Shown: positions 42,065 to 54,680, counted from the stretch's first letter. The stretch: DNA of 64,000 nt from Mariannaea sp. PMI_226 (GCA_024336345.1 JANFOG010000007.1:1240001-1304000); one strand, 5' to 3'. Notes: generated by a model not told the origin, from the letters alone. Program-made: numbers and translations.

Positions 42065-43234
42065 ATGACTCTTATTACTATCCGGTATGTCTCTATATTC
42101 GACGGCAAGGATGTGCTCAGGCCTGCTACTGTCGTTTTTAGTGCCAGTCCAGGCGAGATAATCAGCGCCGAGGTCGACGGCGATGCCAACCCTGAGGAAC
42201 ATGAGCCCGCCGACTTCGACACAGTCATTGAAGGGACTGGTTGTACACTTTTACCTGCCCTTATCGACTCATTCATCAACACTTCTGCTGCGGAAACAGA
42301 CTTACAAATATTCGCTTCGTTTGGCATCTCCACCGTCCTCGATATGTGCAGTACAACACCAGAGATCGAGGCCATGCGTGCAGCCTCCAAATCGGAGATA
42401 GGCCTGCCATCATACCTGGCATCAGGAACTGTGGCGGCTGCCCGGACCGACATGCCGAACCATCTTTATAATCTTCGCGAGACGGGTTTTGTCCACCTGC
42501 CCTCTGATGCGGAACCATTCGTCATCTCCCGCGTTACTGGGCCCAACCGGGCTGACTTTATTAAAGTTCTTGTCGACCTCCCTGGGTTTGATGAACCTAT
42601 ACTTGCCGCGCTCGTGGGGGCGGCACACCGGCACGGGAAGCTAGCTATTGCCCATGCAACCCAGACGGGAGCCTTTACTCGCGCCTTGGCGGCGGGTTTC
42701 GACGTTATTACACCAGTGCCGCTCAACGGCATCATTGACGATGAGGTAGTGAACGGCATGGCGACGCGGGGAGTAGCCTGTGTCCCGACTCTCTGTATGA
42801 GACAGAGCAAGGCACCCATGCTTCGTCAAGGGGTCCATGGCGGAGGTCCCTTTGCTATTTTATCTGGGAACCTCGACGATCCGGGTATATATGATTTCGA
42901 GTATGCTCTTGTCAATGTCAAGAAGCTCCATGATGCCGGGGTTCGCATCTGTGCCGGCACTGAGGCTAACCAGACTTCCTATTCCCCCGTTTCTATCGGC
43001 GGGAGCCTCCACAACGAGCTAGAACTGTTAGTTCGCGCTGGGCTCTCAAACCGTGAGGCTTTACGAGCTGCTACGGTGGTTCCCGCCGAAGTCTTTGGTT
43101 TGCAGGACCGCGGCGCATTGCAACCCGGCATGAGGGCTGATATGATTTTGTTAGAAGGCAATCCGTTGGCTGATATTAATGCTATAAGGAGGATACGCAA
43201 GGTTTGGATACAGGGAATTGAGGTAGGGGCGTAG
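42065..43234 (+). CDS. Amidohydrolase-like protein lacking expected metal ligands
   Basis: Single exon, 389 residues. The N-terminal beta-sandwich (ITIRYVSIFDGKDVL) and the C-terminal AALQPGMRADMILLEGNPL-type ending (GALQPGMRADMILLEGNPLA) are those of the imidazolonepropionase/prolidase-like amidohydrolase group. Family members normally carry HxH after LLPGLIDAH; here the segment reads LLPALIDSFIN. The later IEH is ITP, and the metal Asp in GTD is Glu (CAGTEAN). Only the His in AIAHATQTG remains. The fold looks whole and the frame is open, so this may be a non-catalytic or altered enzyme. It lies 440 bp before a Zn2Cys6 gene on the same strand. Confidence 0.85.
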   Translation: MTLITIRYVSIFDGKDVLRPATVVFSASPGEIISAEVDGDANPEEHEPADFDTVIEGTGCTLLPALIDSFINTSAAETDLQIFASFGISTVLDMCSTTPEIEAMRAASKSEIGLPSYLASGTVAAARTDMPNHLYNLRETGFVHLPSDAEPFVISRVTGPNRADFIKVLVDLPGFDEPILAALVGAAHRHGKLAIAHATQTGAFTRALAAGFDVITPVPLNGIIDDEVVNGMATRGVACVPTLCMRQSKAPMLRQGVHGGGPFAILSGNLDDPGIYDFEYALVNVKKLHDAGVRICAGTEANQTSYSPVSIGGSLHNELELLVRAGLSNREALRAATVVPAEVFGLQDRGALQPGMRADMILLEGNPLADINAIRRIRKVWIQGIEVGA

Positions 43235-43673
43235 CGAGTGCTTTCATTTATGCCATTGGCTTGCTATGATTGTCTACATGTAACGATGAATTAAAGATTG
43301 ATTAGCATAATGAACAGATGATTCAATTACCTAATGCCCAAATGAGCCCTAAATATCACCGGTTACTCATATGGGTAATTGAGATGAACTGAAAAGCGGG
43401 AGAAGATTGGAAAGTAAATGATGTTCTCTCATCGGTATCTTACTTTGATATCAATTTATCTCAACGTTGATTGAAGAGATATCAGAGATTTACAAGGCTG
43501 TCATGTCAGCAAGTCGCCCCAGGCCTGACCTCGAGTTTGCACGCTAGGCCCATTAAAGCACAGTGGAACTGGGGATAGATTTAGGCCTACAACTGCACAT
43601 CATGACGTAATACCCACCAAACCAGAACACCAACGCACGCTTCCATCCATGATGCGATGAATGGAGAAGCTCA
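43235..43673. other. Intergenic region between amidohydrolase and Zn2Cys6 gene
   Basis: 439 bp; no gene. It should contain the regulator's promoter. AGATATCAGAGATTT near 43480 and nearby AT-rich stretches show no clear known site. Confidence 0.4.
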
Positions 43674-46127
43674 ATGATCGTCAGCAAGACCAGTGAAAAT
43701 TCAGAAGGACCAGGAAGGCCAGCTCGCCCTTCTTTAACTCTTCCTTACCTATCCTCGATTCATTCAACCACCCCCGACACCCCCAAGAAGCATGCGAAAG
43801 CTGCTTCCAAAGTCGTCTTTAACAGATTACAGTCCGGAAGAGCCACCACCTGTCCTCGGTAGATGTAGACGCCAAAAGGTTCCAATCGCCTGTAATGGTG
43901 AGTGCTAGTCCTTAATCAAATCAGGGTCTTCAACTAAACCACATAATTAGCCTGTCGAAGACGCAAGACCAAGGTTCGGTCACTTACTGGTTGAGACGAA
44001 GCTCATCTCACTGACCACCCTAGTGTGACAATCGACGCCCAGAATGTGCACAGTGCATCCGACTCAGAACAGAGTGCCATTTCGCTGCGCCTGCAGATAA
44101 AGGTCAGCATGATGCTCTTGGAGGGCCGTCTCAAACCGAGGTCCATCTGAGATCCATTTTCGACCTCCTCCGTCGTAGCCCCGCCGACGAGTCTGTCGAA
44201 ATTCTCGATAAGATTCGACTGGCGCCATCTGTTGATGACTTTGTCGAGACATTTGTGGCCACAAGTTTGTTGCTACCTCACGTGCCACAGAGAGCCAGTT
44301 CGTTATTACCATCGCCCATATTTGATGCTAAGCTTAATGCTAACGGCTGGCTCCCTTGGCTTCCTTCAGGAGACCTTTCTAGCCTGCCTGCCGAGGTTTC
44401 TCACCAATTTCTTCAAGTTACAAATTTTCCTTTACTAAGGTATGTCTCATGCCGAAATGCTCGTGCTGATTGCTTACTGGCCCTAGCATAGAACCTTTGA
44501 GCATCTCTGACAACTTGGTTGCAAGGTTTGCTGACGGTCCCTTGCCTGTGGCTCATTGGACGGCTCTATCAGTTGACAACAGATATCTGACACATCTATT
44601 GAGTCTCTTCTTTTCCTGGGACAACACTCTTAGTCGCATTATCCACCGAACCATGTTTCTGAGAGATATAAAGTCTCAAGAAACCTCCGGACTGATGTTT
44701 TGCTCCAAGTTTCTAATCCATTCTATATTAGCAATATCTCATGTATGTTACCGATAGGAACCCTAAACTCCATCATACTGATTGCGCAGCTTTATATCTC
44801 ACAGGGAGCGTCACAACGCCAGTTGAGCGACTTTCGTTCACGAGGTCGCAGTTTCGCTGATGAGGCACTTCGGATGCTTGAACAAGAGCGATTTAATACG
44901 TCCATACCACTCGTTCAGGGCCTGGCTTTGCTCTGGATCTATGAAGCTAACTTTGGAGATGAAGGTCGAGGGGCGGTCCTCCTGAGTGACTTTTATCGGG
45001 TTCACGAGGCTATTGGGGCCAGTAACGTGGAGAGTCCAGAGAACCTTGATATGTTTGATTTTGGATCTAGAATGGAATGGCAAGCTATATCCTTTGTCAG
45101 CTGGGGTTTCTTCTGCCTAGAGGCGTAAGTGAGCGGCTTCTTCATGGTATTGTGGTGCTAATATGGTCACCGGCAAGACGAATCTCTTTGATCTTTTCAC
45201 GCGAGATGCGAATCAAACGGCCCAGAATATCCAAAAGCTTCATCAACGCATATTCGTCAATGTTTGCTGACCCTGAGGCACCGGAATGCTCCTGGTTCCC
45301 GTACCCTGGCCCCTACCAATGCCAGCCTTCGTATTTCAGGAATCTTATCACTTATGAATGTCAGCTTGCAGAACTGGTCTCGGAAGCTTCCTGGTTCTTT
45401 GGTATGTCAAAAGTCAATACGCCTCTCCCCGACTATAATGCAGCCAAGGCTATATATGACAAGCTCTTAGCATGGAATATGGGTGCCACGCAGCGTTTCC
45501 TGCTAAACAGTCATATGCTACCCTCAGTTCTCTTCCTTGAGTAAGTCTAGAGAACCCGCCAGCCGTCAGATGAATGCCATCGCTAACCCCAGTCTGAGTG
45601 CTACTTTTGAAATGACCCTCCTCGAGCTATTGAGTTGCCTCTCTCATTTCCCTTCGCATCACATCAACGGGCAGACGCCAGGTTCAACTAGAGCATCATA
45701 CGGAGCTTCCGTCATCTTTAATCTTTGGGTATATCGAGCAGCCTATGGGCTACGGCACGAGTACTGGCTCAAACAGGCATGTTTCTCAGCAGCGCTAGCG
45801 GTATTGCTCACGCTTGGCGACAACCTGAGTCTCAGCAAGCCTATCGTCATGGCTTCTCAATTACTGTACGCAATAGGGGAGTACTTGCCTGTGGCTAACA
45901 AATGTCTTTTGGCTATCAAAGAGCTTGCACAAACGCAAGGAATCGACCTTCCGATGCCTTGTCGGATCATATTTTCTGGCTTGGCTGTGAGAATGGGCAA
46001 GATCGTTGTGAGAAATGTTGCACTTGTTGACCTGGGGCAAAGCCAGAATGACCTTGGACCTTCAGCCGATGTTGCTTTTTCAAGTCGTATTGAAGGCATC
46101 TGGGGCCTTACAGCGGAGGAAACTTAA
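43674..46127 (+). CDS. Zn2Cys6 transcription factor with fungal-specific middle homology domain
   Basis: Eight exons: 43674-43692, 43826-43897, 43951-43973, 44024-44439, 44487-44742, 44790-45124, 45178-45540, 45593-46127 (672 residues). Exons 2-8 are secure; the 19-nt first exon is my best guess. The zinc cluster is assembled across three exons: CNACRRRKTK then CDNRRPECAQC and IRLRTEC, matching C-x2-C-x6-C-x6-C-x2-C-x6-C. The rest matches the fungal_trans region: LSVDNRYLTHLLSLFFSWDN, ILAISHLYISQGAS and LALLWIYEANFGDEGRG. No stops or frameshifts. Likely a nuclear regulator of nearby genes; the adjacent amidohydrolase is the simplest candidate (inference). Confidence 0.9.
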
Positions 46128-47302
46128 CAAGGCAGGACACATTCTAATTATCATATGTAATTCACTGGCTAATTATAAGCGGATGCTTGTCACAGCTGGC
46201 CAACGGAGTGGACGTTAATTAAAATGAAACTGCCACACTCATTTCAAACTGGCGCTAATTATTGGAGGGTTTCAATTGCGATCAAACTATTGACGTCAAT
46301 TCAATAAAACTTATAACACAAAATCCAAAAAATAATGGTATATATAGGAATCGAATACTATAGTTATATGATTTCAGAAGTATTAGCTTACTCAAGTAGT
46401 TATCATACTTATTATTGATATTTATAGTTTGAGGTTGTAGAATGATATTAATTTTAACAACTAGGATGTCTTCAGTATTATGAGGAAATATTTAATAAGT
46501 AGTACGGTACTAGAAGGAATCCAGATGCATTACTATTGGAACTCACAGCATAGAACATAAAGGTATCAGCAACCAAGTCCTCCGCGAGGTCGGAATAATC
46601 CAGGCGGAGAAGGATCGGAATAGACTAAGAAATTGCGAGTCTAAGCTTGCGTCGCATGAGAAGCTGTTCGCGCTCCAGAAGGAATTGGTGCACCTTCGCA
46701 GAGGGCTTTATTGGACCGACGTTTGGTAGTGATGATGAAATCTGGGTAATTAATGATTATTCCAGAGTTTGTTGTTTAATTTTATTTGTAGAGCATCTAT
46801 TATAGACCGAACAATTCTTTATTGAACTGTTGAAACAGCTACTGGCATATAGCGGACGTAAGCACTCTAAGCTAGGTGGGGCAGAGCTTCCTAAAACGCG
46901 TTCTAGACGGCTTGCCCATATTCGGAAGTTCTGCCTCTGCCTCAAAACCTCTACCCGCAGGAAATCATTTGAGCCAAGCTCTCTCTTCTCTGTCACCGTG
47001 CATTCCAGTAGCCAATAACTGCGCGAAGCCATGTTCAGCTTCAATTTAAGTGGAGCTGACCACATCTGCACCAGTACGTTGCAGCACGGGGGCCTCCAAG
47101 GATCGTCACCTCGAGGACTACCGTATTGCTGGGATACGGAGTAACTGCATTTCGATTCCATTGGCCCTTTCGAGAAAGTCTTATATCACGGCGAATTCAG
47201 GCCTTGATTAGGACTCTCTTGTACATACCATCGAGGTTATTGTTGCTGGGATGCCTGATGAAATTTATATGTCACCCAAATCAGATCCAAATTAGACAGA
47301 GA
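46128..47302. other. AT-rich region with gene relics
   Basis: 46240-46560 is AT rich. 46565-46730 encodes a coiled-coil-like remnant on the plus strand (QVLREVGIIQAEKDRNRLRN) without a start. ORFs at 46757-47161 show no family features. Confidence 0.4.
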
Positions 47303-50300
47303 CAGGGCTCCGATTAATTACATCAACGTACACCGAATGCCTTGGTTTAGTGTACGTGTATTTTAGTCAGCAGAAGGCCAGTTGAGTTTATCAACCCAAG
47401 GTTTCCATCGATTGATATACATCAAGTGGATTTGCATAGATAAGAGCAGAATTTCCTAATTAGGTAAGTATAAGGCTATTCCCACATTCTCTCTTCCTCT
47501 TGCAGCTCACCCGATTTCTCTAACAGCCAAGCGGACGCCCTCTCGGATATCTTGTCGTCATTAGGCCTCGGGATGTCTACTTCTTTTTCTATTTCCCGTA
47601 CTAAGGACACCAACTCTATTGCGCCCTTATTGCCAACGATGCCTACATGCAACCAGGAATGTAGCACCTGGCAAATTCCAATTATCTGAGCATCAAGGGA
47701 GGCCCGAATAGTTATCACCATAAGACCTGCAGCCGAAAATATTCTCTCACATTCTGCCGACATTGCATATACGGTAAGAAAGTCCAACGCCATATGAGAA
47801 AGTTGAGGGTATTTAAACCGCCTTTTATATCAATATTCTAGCGGATTGCAAACCTCATTATCTCCGTACTCTAACTGCGCCTACCACACCTTGTACTCGT
47901 CTTTGAATGGCTCCATAATGCCGTTATTTCCCATCGGTTTTCGTTGAGCTTGGAAGTAATGATCCTCAAAGGCATTGTAATAATGTTTCTGACGTTTCAC
48001 CACAGGCCCGTGGTTCTCCATACTCACCACAATATCAAGATCGCGATAGCTATTTATCCACACCTCTTGAATTATACATTTTGCCTCCTCGATCCACTCT
48101 GGCCGCTCTGCCCAGTGGTCTATAAACCAGTTCCACCGGTACGCCGGGTGAACAGCGAGGGCAGCATAGTAAATTGGCATCTTATTAAGTTTATAATAGT
48201 ACTTCTTGAGTTTCTCCCAGGCCATGTTTATCCCAATTTTAAAATGCTTAGGCTCTTGGAAGTTCTCTACCACTGATTTGTAGTACTCGAGAATCTAAAG
48301 AAAATACTCAAAACCATAAATCACATCCTATATATTACCATAGGATCCACAGTATCTCCTCTTGCGCTCCCTAATAATACCATCTCCCTCAAGTGTCTTA
48401 ACGGCATTTTCATAATGGCCTAAGATGGTGACCATATGCTCTAGAACATCCCAATCGCTGCTCGTGACCTCAAGTTCTGGACGGCAGATGTGTGGCATCG
48501 ACAGCGGCTTCCTGCCAGTAGTGGAACATTTCGGCTTTTCCCCCTATTCCCACTCCAATTTTCGCTTTATAAGTAATATCGCCAGATATGGGCGTAACTT
48601 AAGCGCACGGCAAATCATATACAATTACAAAAGCCAATGTATATCATTATCGACAATAATAAATAAAGGCTTCCTTGCTCGCATTTTTAGATTTAATGCC
48701 TTATTAATATTATCTAGCTGTATATCTTGAAGTATGTATGTTAACTGGTCCGAGCGATGGATCTTAGTCATAATTATGTGAATCTTTCCAACCGGACCAC
48801 GCTTTTGCCAGAGCTTATATTCAGTTTCAGTCAACATAGCCCCACCTCTTAGCTACTTTTTAAAGACATCCACACTCTTCCCAAGTAGTAGTGCTTTGGC
48901 GGAGAGATTCAGAATATAGCCGAAACAACAACCTTGCCTCCTTCTGCCATTAAAACCCAGATTCTTGCCAATATCATTCATAGCTATATCATTATTCTCA
49001 ACATTATCTAGGGTGAAGTAGCCAATCTTATCCCAAATGCCATACTTATTAATTACCTCAAGAACCTAAGCTACGATATTAATGCCAGAATGCCTAGCAG
49101 ACATCTTTGGTATACTTATGGCAATTTTGTAAAACTTATTATTCTCATCTCAAAAGAAGCATGCAATCCCATATAAAGCGAGGCAATTACCTAACCTCCA
49201 CCCATCAAAAGAGATATAGATAAGCCCCAGGCTGCGCTGAAGGACTTCAACTACCTTATTTTTATATTCCTTATATGCGAAAAGAACTTTCAACTGAATC
49301 ACATCGGCCATAAGATTGGCATAACAGATGAGAACTAATGGGTTCAAATACTCAAGGATTGCTCAAAGCTCTCTATATTCCACCGTCGCGAAAGCGAGAT
49401 TATTGCTAATAATCCAATTCATTATGAGGTTTTAAAAGTAAATTCGGTCGAAACTTTTAATAATGCGATTCGTAAGAGCTTGTTCTTTTGGTTGTATTAG
49501 GTCGAGTTTCATTATATCAGCAATCGATCGCAGGGAATACCTCCGTCCGTTACTCTCTACCTTCCTTTATTTAGTGGATTTTGTCTCCCCTAAGGGTGCC
49601 AAGATCACATACTTATCAAATAAATGATTTTTCACATTTTGAAGACCACTGGTATGAAAATGGGCCGCAATACAATAATTCTTATTAATGTAGATCTTGC
49701 ATACCCATCAACACTCACCTCCCTTCTGAATATCATATCCATAACCCCAAGCCCAAGATGGCGTGTCTTTTAACCTCTCTGACCAAAGCCAGCCAGGGAA
49801 AAGGTTCCAGAGCTTCACATCACACTCCTCTTTTGACTATATTTCCATGGAGTCTTCCGCCAATATATCCCGAGTTTATATAGCTAATGTAAATAAAATT
49901 CGCGAAGTTGGAGTGGGCGTTGGCATTACTTCCGACTATAACACACTCTCACTCTCAGCGGATGTAGAGATATACATGATCTTGGGCCTGGCCATTATAG
50001 CTACCATATTTTGGGATTTTTATTAGGAGCAGTCCCGGCGCGTGGAAAGAGAGTGGAAGTTCAGCACATCAAGGGAATAAACGCTTTTCCGCATTAGAAT
50101 TTGCCTTTTTAGCACATTAACCTACATTAAGAAATACATACTTAAGCATGAATGAACGCACTATATGGCATATAACTCTCAACAGATCTCAACATTACCG
50201 AGATTTCCGCTCAAAGTAGCTGGAAGTCCTCCAACTGTATCACGAAAATGGATTGATATATCACTAATAAGCTGCTATAAGGGTGCGAAAATTGCCGGGT

Positions 50301-50639
50301 TGGCATCGGCCCCATCAAATTACACGACAATAATTTCCAGTGGTCCATCCGTTACAAAGCTTAGTTTACATCACTACAATAGCTAATTCTTATTGCGCAA
50401 TACTTTCGATGTGGTCGTGAGGTGCGATGTAGGGTATTTCTTTACTCGGAATTCTGGCTTGAGACCTGATTGCTGGCAGCCCCACTTGTCATACACCAAA
50501 TCAACTACATCAACGTACACCAGAGGCAAAAGTTGATTGATGTATGACTAATTAGAGGCATGGTGTAATTGATGTACGTGGACGATTGATCAACCGGATT
50601 GACGAACGTGTATTTTTGGTGTAATTGATCGGAGCCCTG
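47303..50639 (-). mobile_element. Decayed hAT DNA transposon
   Basis: 3.3 kb bounded by terminal inverted repeats: CAGGGCTCCGATTAATTACA at the left end, and the complement of the right end reads CAGGGCTCCGATCAATTACA. The CAGGG start is typical of hAT elements. Flanking 8-bp sequences (GACAGAGA on the left, AGTGGGCT on the right) do not match, so no target duplication survives. Inside is a broken transposase on the minus strand. Confidence 0.8.
47476..49400 (-). pseudogene. hAT transposase, multiply interrupted
   Basis: The C-terminal dimerisation domain is clear (ALDFLTVYAMSAECERIFSA, 47793-47476). Further upstream on the minus strand: YYAALAVHPAYRWNWF, VDNDIHWLL, YFTLDNVENNDIAMNDIGKN and GLIYISFDGW, all hAT core landmarks, in frames separated by several stops, some of which fit C-to-T decay. 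The zinc-finger start is not recoverable. Not functional. Confidence 0.8.
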
Positions 50640-50649
50640 AGTGGGCTAC

Positions 50650-51600
50650 GACGTGGAAACGGCGCGCCCTCATTCGTTGATACGACTCGGCCCCCTCCAT
50701 TTCGAACGCCGTCCTGCCTGGCTATGTCATCGCGATGGCTACGGGACTCTAATACCGTGTCCCCCGGCTCGATACGTCCGACGAAAATGTCCGGAGTTCT
50801 GCGCCTCCTCTAGCTTTAGACCTTGCTTCTCCTCCAAGCGTTTCCGCAGAACCGAGCAGCTCTCTTCGCAGCCAACTTCTGTACAGGAGGCCGAGGCCGC
50901 CTTGCTGCAAAAGCCGTCACCGCAGGCGTCCCACATTTCCCGATGTCAGTGTATATATGCCGGCGTAAACAACTTGTCTTCGGCAGTGCATAGCAGTAGT
51001 GAGTCCGCTGCCTCTTGCCACGGGCAGCGTGCTGCAAGTCTTGCAGGTACTCAGCGGCCTTCACTTGTAGTCCCGTCCCAGTTCGGTCTCGAACACAGCC
51101 ACAAGGCCTCGTACAGCCAGACCGGCCTGCGTAGACTGTCCTCAATAGTGTCCTTGATTTTGAACTCTTCTAGGTATCGTCGGCCAAAGGTCGTACGCAG
51201 TAGTCTTGCTGATTACGACGTCCGAGAAGAACCTCGTTCTATCCCATACGAGGCACAACACCGCATATACCGACTAGCAAGACAAGCTCTAGTTGGGTGT
51301 AGCTCGACCAGAAGCTCGCAGCCGGCCCAGCGGCCGATGCCTTGCCCATCACGGAAAGAAGCACGAGCACGACGTTGCGCTTGCCGACGCGGCCCTTTGT
51401 GTACTGGTTGATATTCAGCTCGAGGGTCGCTGGTATTCGAAAATTCATGTTCGGAAACATCACAAGAAGGCGCTGAGCAACAGCCGATCATTGCCTTCTC
51501 GGTCCACGCGTACGAAAAGGCTTCCAAGTCCCCGCAGCGGTTTGGAGGAACTTGAAGACGAGTTCCTCACTTCTCGGCAGAAGGCGACTAAAATTTAACC
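50650..51600 (-). pseudogene. Nucleoside phosphorylase (PNP_UDP) NLR-effector relic
   Basis: The minus strand contains the domain in order but in shifting frames: YTKGRVGKRNVVLVLLS, LELVLLVGICGVVPRMG, NEVLLG, VKAAEYLQDLQHAA, then the linker Cys region, PDIFVGRIEPGDTVL and SHRDDIARQDGV, which precede the catalytic glutamate segment in intact relatives. Stops and frameshifts are present, and the reading ends next to the hAT terminus at 50639. It is related in domain, not closely in sequence, to the intact gene at 19355-22360. Confidence 0.7.
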
Positions 51601-54305
51601 CTGCAATATGAACTGCCCTTGGTAACAAACTGAGCAGCCGCCATGCTTCTGGAATCTCCGGGCCAGTCTCGCCAGCCTCCTGGCCAGTCAATGGCCCAAC
51701 CGTGGCTCTATTATAAATTCTTTAAGACCGACTCCAAGAACGAGGTGCCATGTTTGTGAGGAGCACCTACATTTCTCGGGCAATAGTGGATGGAAACCGA
51801 GATATCTGTGTGTTATAATAAACGTCGTCAGTCACGACCAACTCCAAGAGGACAAACAACCTACCAACTCACCACCATCACCATCTTCGTCTCCTCTGTC
51901 TTCCTTGCCCTTTGTCACTATGAACCCCCACTCGCAAGATGATTATCATTAGCGTCACAGTCACCATCTGGACCTCTCCCTCTCCTAGACGCCCGGGTCA
52001 GCCTCCGCGCCAGGTCGGCTCTCTCCTCCCTCGCATCATGACAAACGCCACCCTCGCTTTAAATCACCTTATCTGATATCTTCAATACGAACTTGCCACA
52101 CATGGTACAGCACGGCGTCATCCCCACGGGGTGCTGCTCGCCCACACGCCTCCCGCATCCTTGGAAAATGAGCGTGCCCAGGTTAGCAAAGCACGTACTG
52201 TCCTTTGGTTTATGTATGTGCGTATTTCAAATTTTCATGTCAGTCATAGTTTAGGTAGGATAAAGTCTGCCAGAGGGCCGTATATGGAGAAATGGACTTC
52301 AAGAGGGTAGTGGGGAAGGAGACTGTTAGATTGACACCTGTGTGCCGTTAAAGGGGCGCTAAAATGTGCGATTAATGAACCAACGCCCCCGCACGAACAG
52401 TGATCAAGCAACAGAAGAATAATCAAGGCTTCAATCAATAACATCATCAATTTTTCACTCGACTATCTAGTATATTCACCCCATCGTGTAATGATCATAC
52501 CCATCGCGTGTCGAACAGAGACACTAACGTCAAGTGCGAATGTCATGGCGAATGGGAACGAAGGGAGGCCATTACAACTGCACAGAGCTCAAGATCTGTT
52601 GTAGCGAGGCGGCTTGAGGGCCATCTTGGAGGATATTGTTTGGTACGTGATCCAGAGACGGGGCCTCTGCTGGACACGCGGTGACGGCACTGACAACGTT
52701 CTATTCACTATGTGGCAGCCAGAATTCTAACGTCTTTGGAGGAGGATGAGGAGGATGACATGGGTTGTGACGAGACGTAAAAGGAAGACGCAGTGCTTCC
52801 TACCTTTGAAGGGATAACAAAGCGGGGGCCTGAATATGCCGTTAGGATCATCAACGTTCAGTCAGCGGCTTGATGCGCAAGCTACTACAACTGCCAGACT
52901 ACGTCATGCATGCTGTAGCCACCGACCACCTTTGATATTACTTTCTACTTGCGAGTCTATAAATAAACCCTTCTCAAATCGCAACCGTCTCTCCTGCCAT
53001 GTCTACCTATTATGTCTCATTCTAGCAGCGCATTCCTGGTCCACAAGGGCGGTCCACCTGCCCGACTCTCGGTCTAATCATCTCGCTTTCGAGTGTCGTT
53101 CTCGAAGAGAGGCTCAGAATATGCCAAAGTAACCTTACGTGATTCTTGGCATACATTTACTCAGCTTTGTAGGATTAGGATTTAACAGCCGGGAAGGAGT
53201 AAAATTGTTAGGGGGCCTGTTGGGGCGGCGTGAAGAGAAATTTGCCCCAAAAAAAGTTATGTTCTACTATGTTGCATACTGATGATGCAGTGAAGCCGTC
53301 CACTCCCGCCTGTTACTAACAGTTGTCCCTACTATCTTACTCGCACAAGTAACTTCCTAGGAAGTCGAGACGGGGTGGAACGAGTCCCGTAGGCTGCTTT
53401 CCCCAATGTCCAAAATGCTTTGCGGACAGCGCCTGATTGGACTCAAGCGGGATCCTGAAAGCCCCCTTACGGCCCCAGAGCAGTGCCATTAGCTGTGAAA
53501 ACGGATGAGTGCTATAGGTTCTTGAATAAAACCTTCAGACTTGCGACTGATGATCGCTGGAGTATTCGACACACATCGAGGAGTGTGTTCACCTCAAGAA
53601 GAGTCTAACCAATAGTAGAATCCGAAATGGCTCACATATTGCCATCCCAGTGCTATTGCGAGCGTGGTCCAGACGGGAGTTGTCATCGAGAACGTTCCTG
53701 ATCCTTTGCCTTCTAAAGGAAAAATGCAATTAGCATACGTCCGTCTGCGAACATCTTGGGGCTGCAACTGCGGGGTTCTTTACATTCTGGTCTCAATCAG
53801 GTCTTTCACGCTGCATTTCGAAACATCCGCGCGTCGATTATCACCATTGCTGTCCTCACCTTTTTCTTTGCTACCTGCGGCATCCCAGTCCACGGTCAAA
53901 CACTCCATGATGACGTCTGTACGATATCACGGCCTGAGTTGGTAGCGTCATTCTACTGTAATAAAAACAGTAGAAGCTAGTCGAGTACAAATATCTGCTT
54001 CGTAGCGGTGTACACAACTTCTAAATGTTTTATTTCTAGTACAAAACCACATTTCGGCGTCCAATAAAGCATGGCCCTCTGACATTGAACAGCTCCGACA
54101 TCAAATTATCCGCGATGAATCGATGGACAAAGACGAGGTTCATATCGATAAGCCGCACCATTTCTTCAGTCCAAGCGAGGGGTTAATCTGCACATAGATA
54201 ATTCGCAATATCCTCAGCATTCCTGGTGTATCTTATGGAAATGAATCATCAGCTCCAAAATCTCGATGCACTTGTGAAGTTACAAAATTGATTTGCATCA
54301 ATTTA
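51601..54305. other. Gene-poor region
   Basis: 2.7 kb with only short ORFs. One at 53756-53980 carries a hydrophobic segment (IITIAVLTFFFATCGI) but lacks other support. No RNA gene or repeat recognised. Confidence 0.35.
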
Positions 54306-54680
54306 TTAAGGAATGTCCGGCGAGTCGGTACCAGTGCTGTCGTTGATGGCGTCCATCTGCCGCCGTGCATTTGCATGTAGTTGACGCCCCAGCTGAAAAA
54401 GGTCATACAAAGCTCGATCCATACATTCAGCATCTACCAAGAGCTTGTCCATGTACGAGCAACATTTGCGTTCTCTTTGCGCGCGAGGTTGTACGAGATG
54501 AGCAACTTGCCCCTCGCACGCCGTTTCAGCCATTACCGGCTCTTTTAGCAGCGCGCTTCTGCGCAACACTGCAGCGGTAATCGGCTCGTTTCCGAGCGCG
54601 GCGTGCAGTTCTGGATCTTCTGCTGTCTGTGCGGCATTTGACTCCCTTTTCTCTGTGAAGCCCATTGCAGGAATGATCAT
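54306..54680 (-). CDS. Small hypothetical protein
   Basis: 124-codon ORF with helix-favouring composition (LLKEPVMAETACEGQVAHLV; DRALYDLFQLGRQLHANARR) and a polar C-terminus. No signal peptide and no family recognised. Coding status rests on length and composition only. Confidence 0.3.
   Translation of the reverse strand: MIIPAMGFTEKRESNAAQTAEDPELHAALGNEPITAAVLRRSALLKEPVMAETACEGQVAHLVQPRAQRERKCCSYMDKLLVDAECMDRALYDLFQLGRQLHANARRQMDAINDSTGTDSPDIP

Noticed and set aside
50641..51411. 256-codon plus-strand ORF
   Set aside because: It is the antisense shadow of the decayed PNP_UDP domain; its composition is Ser/Arg rich with no family features.
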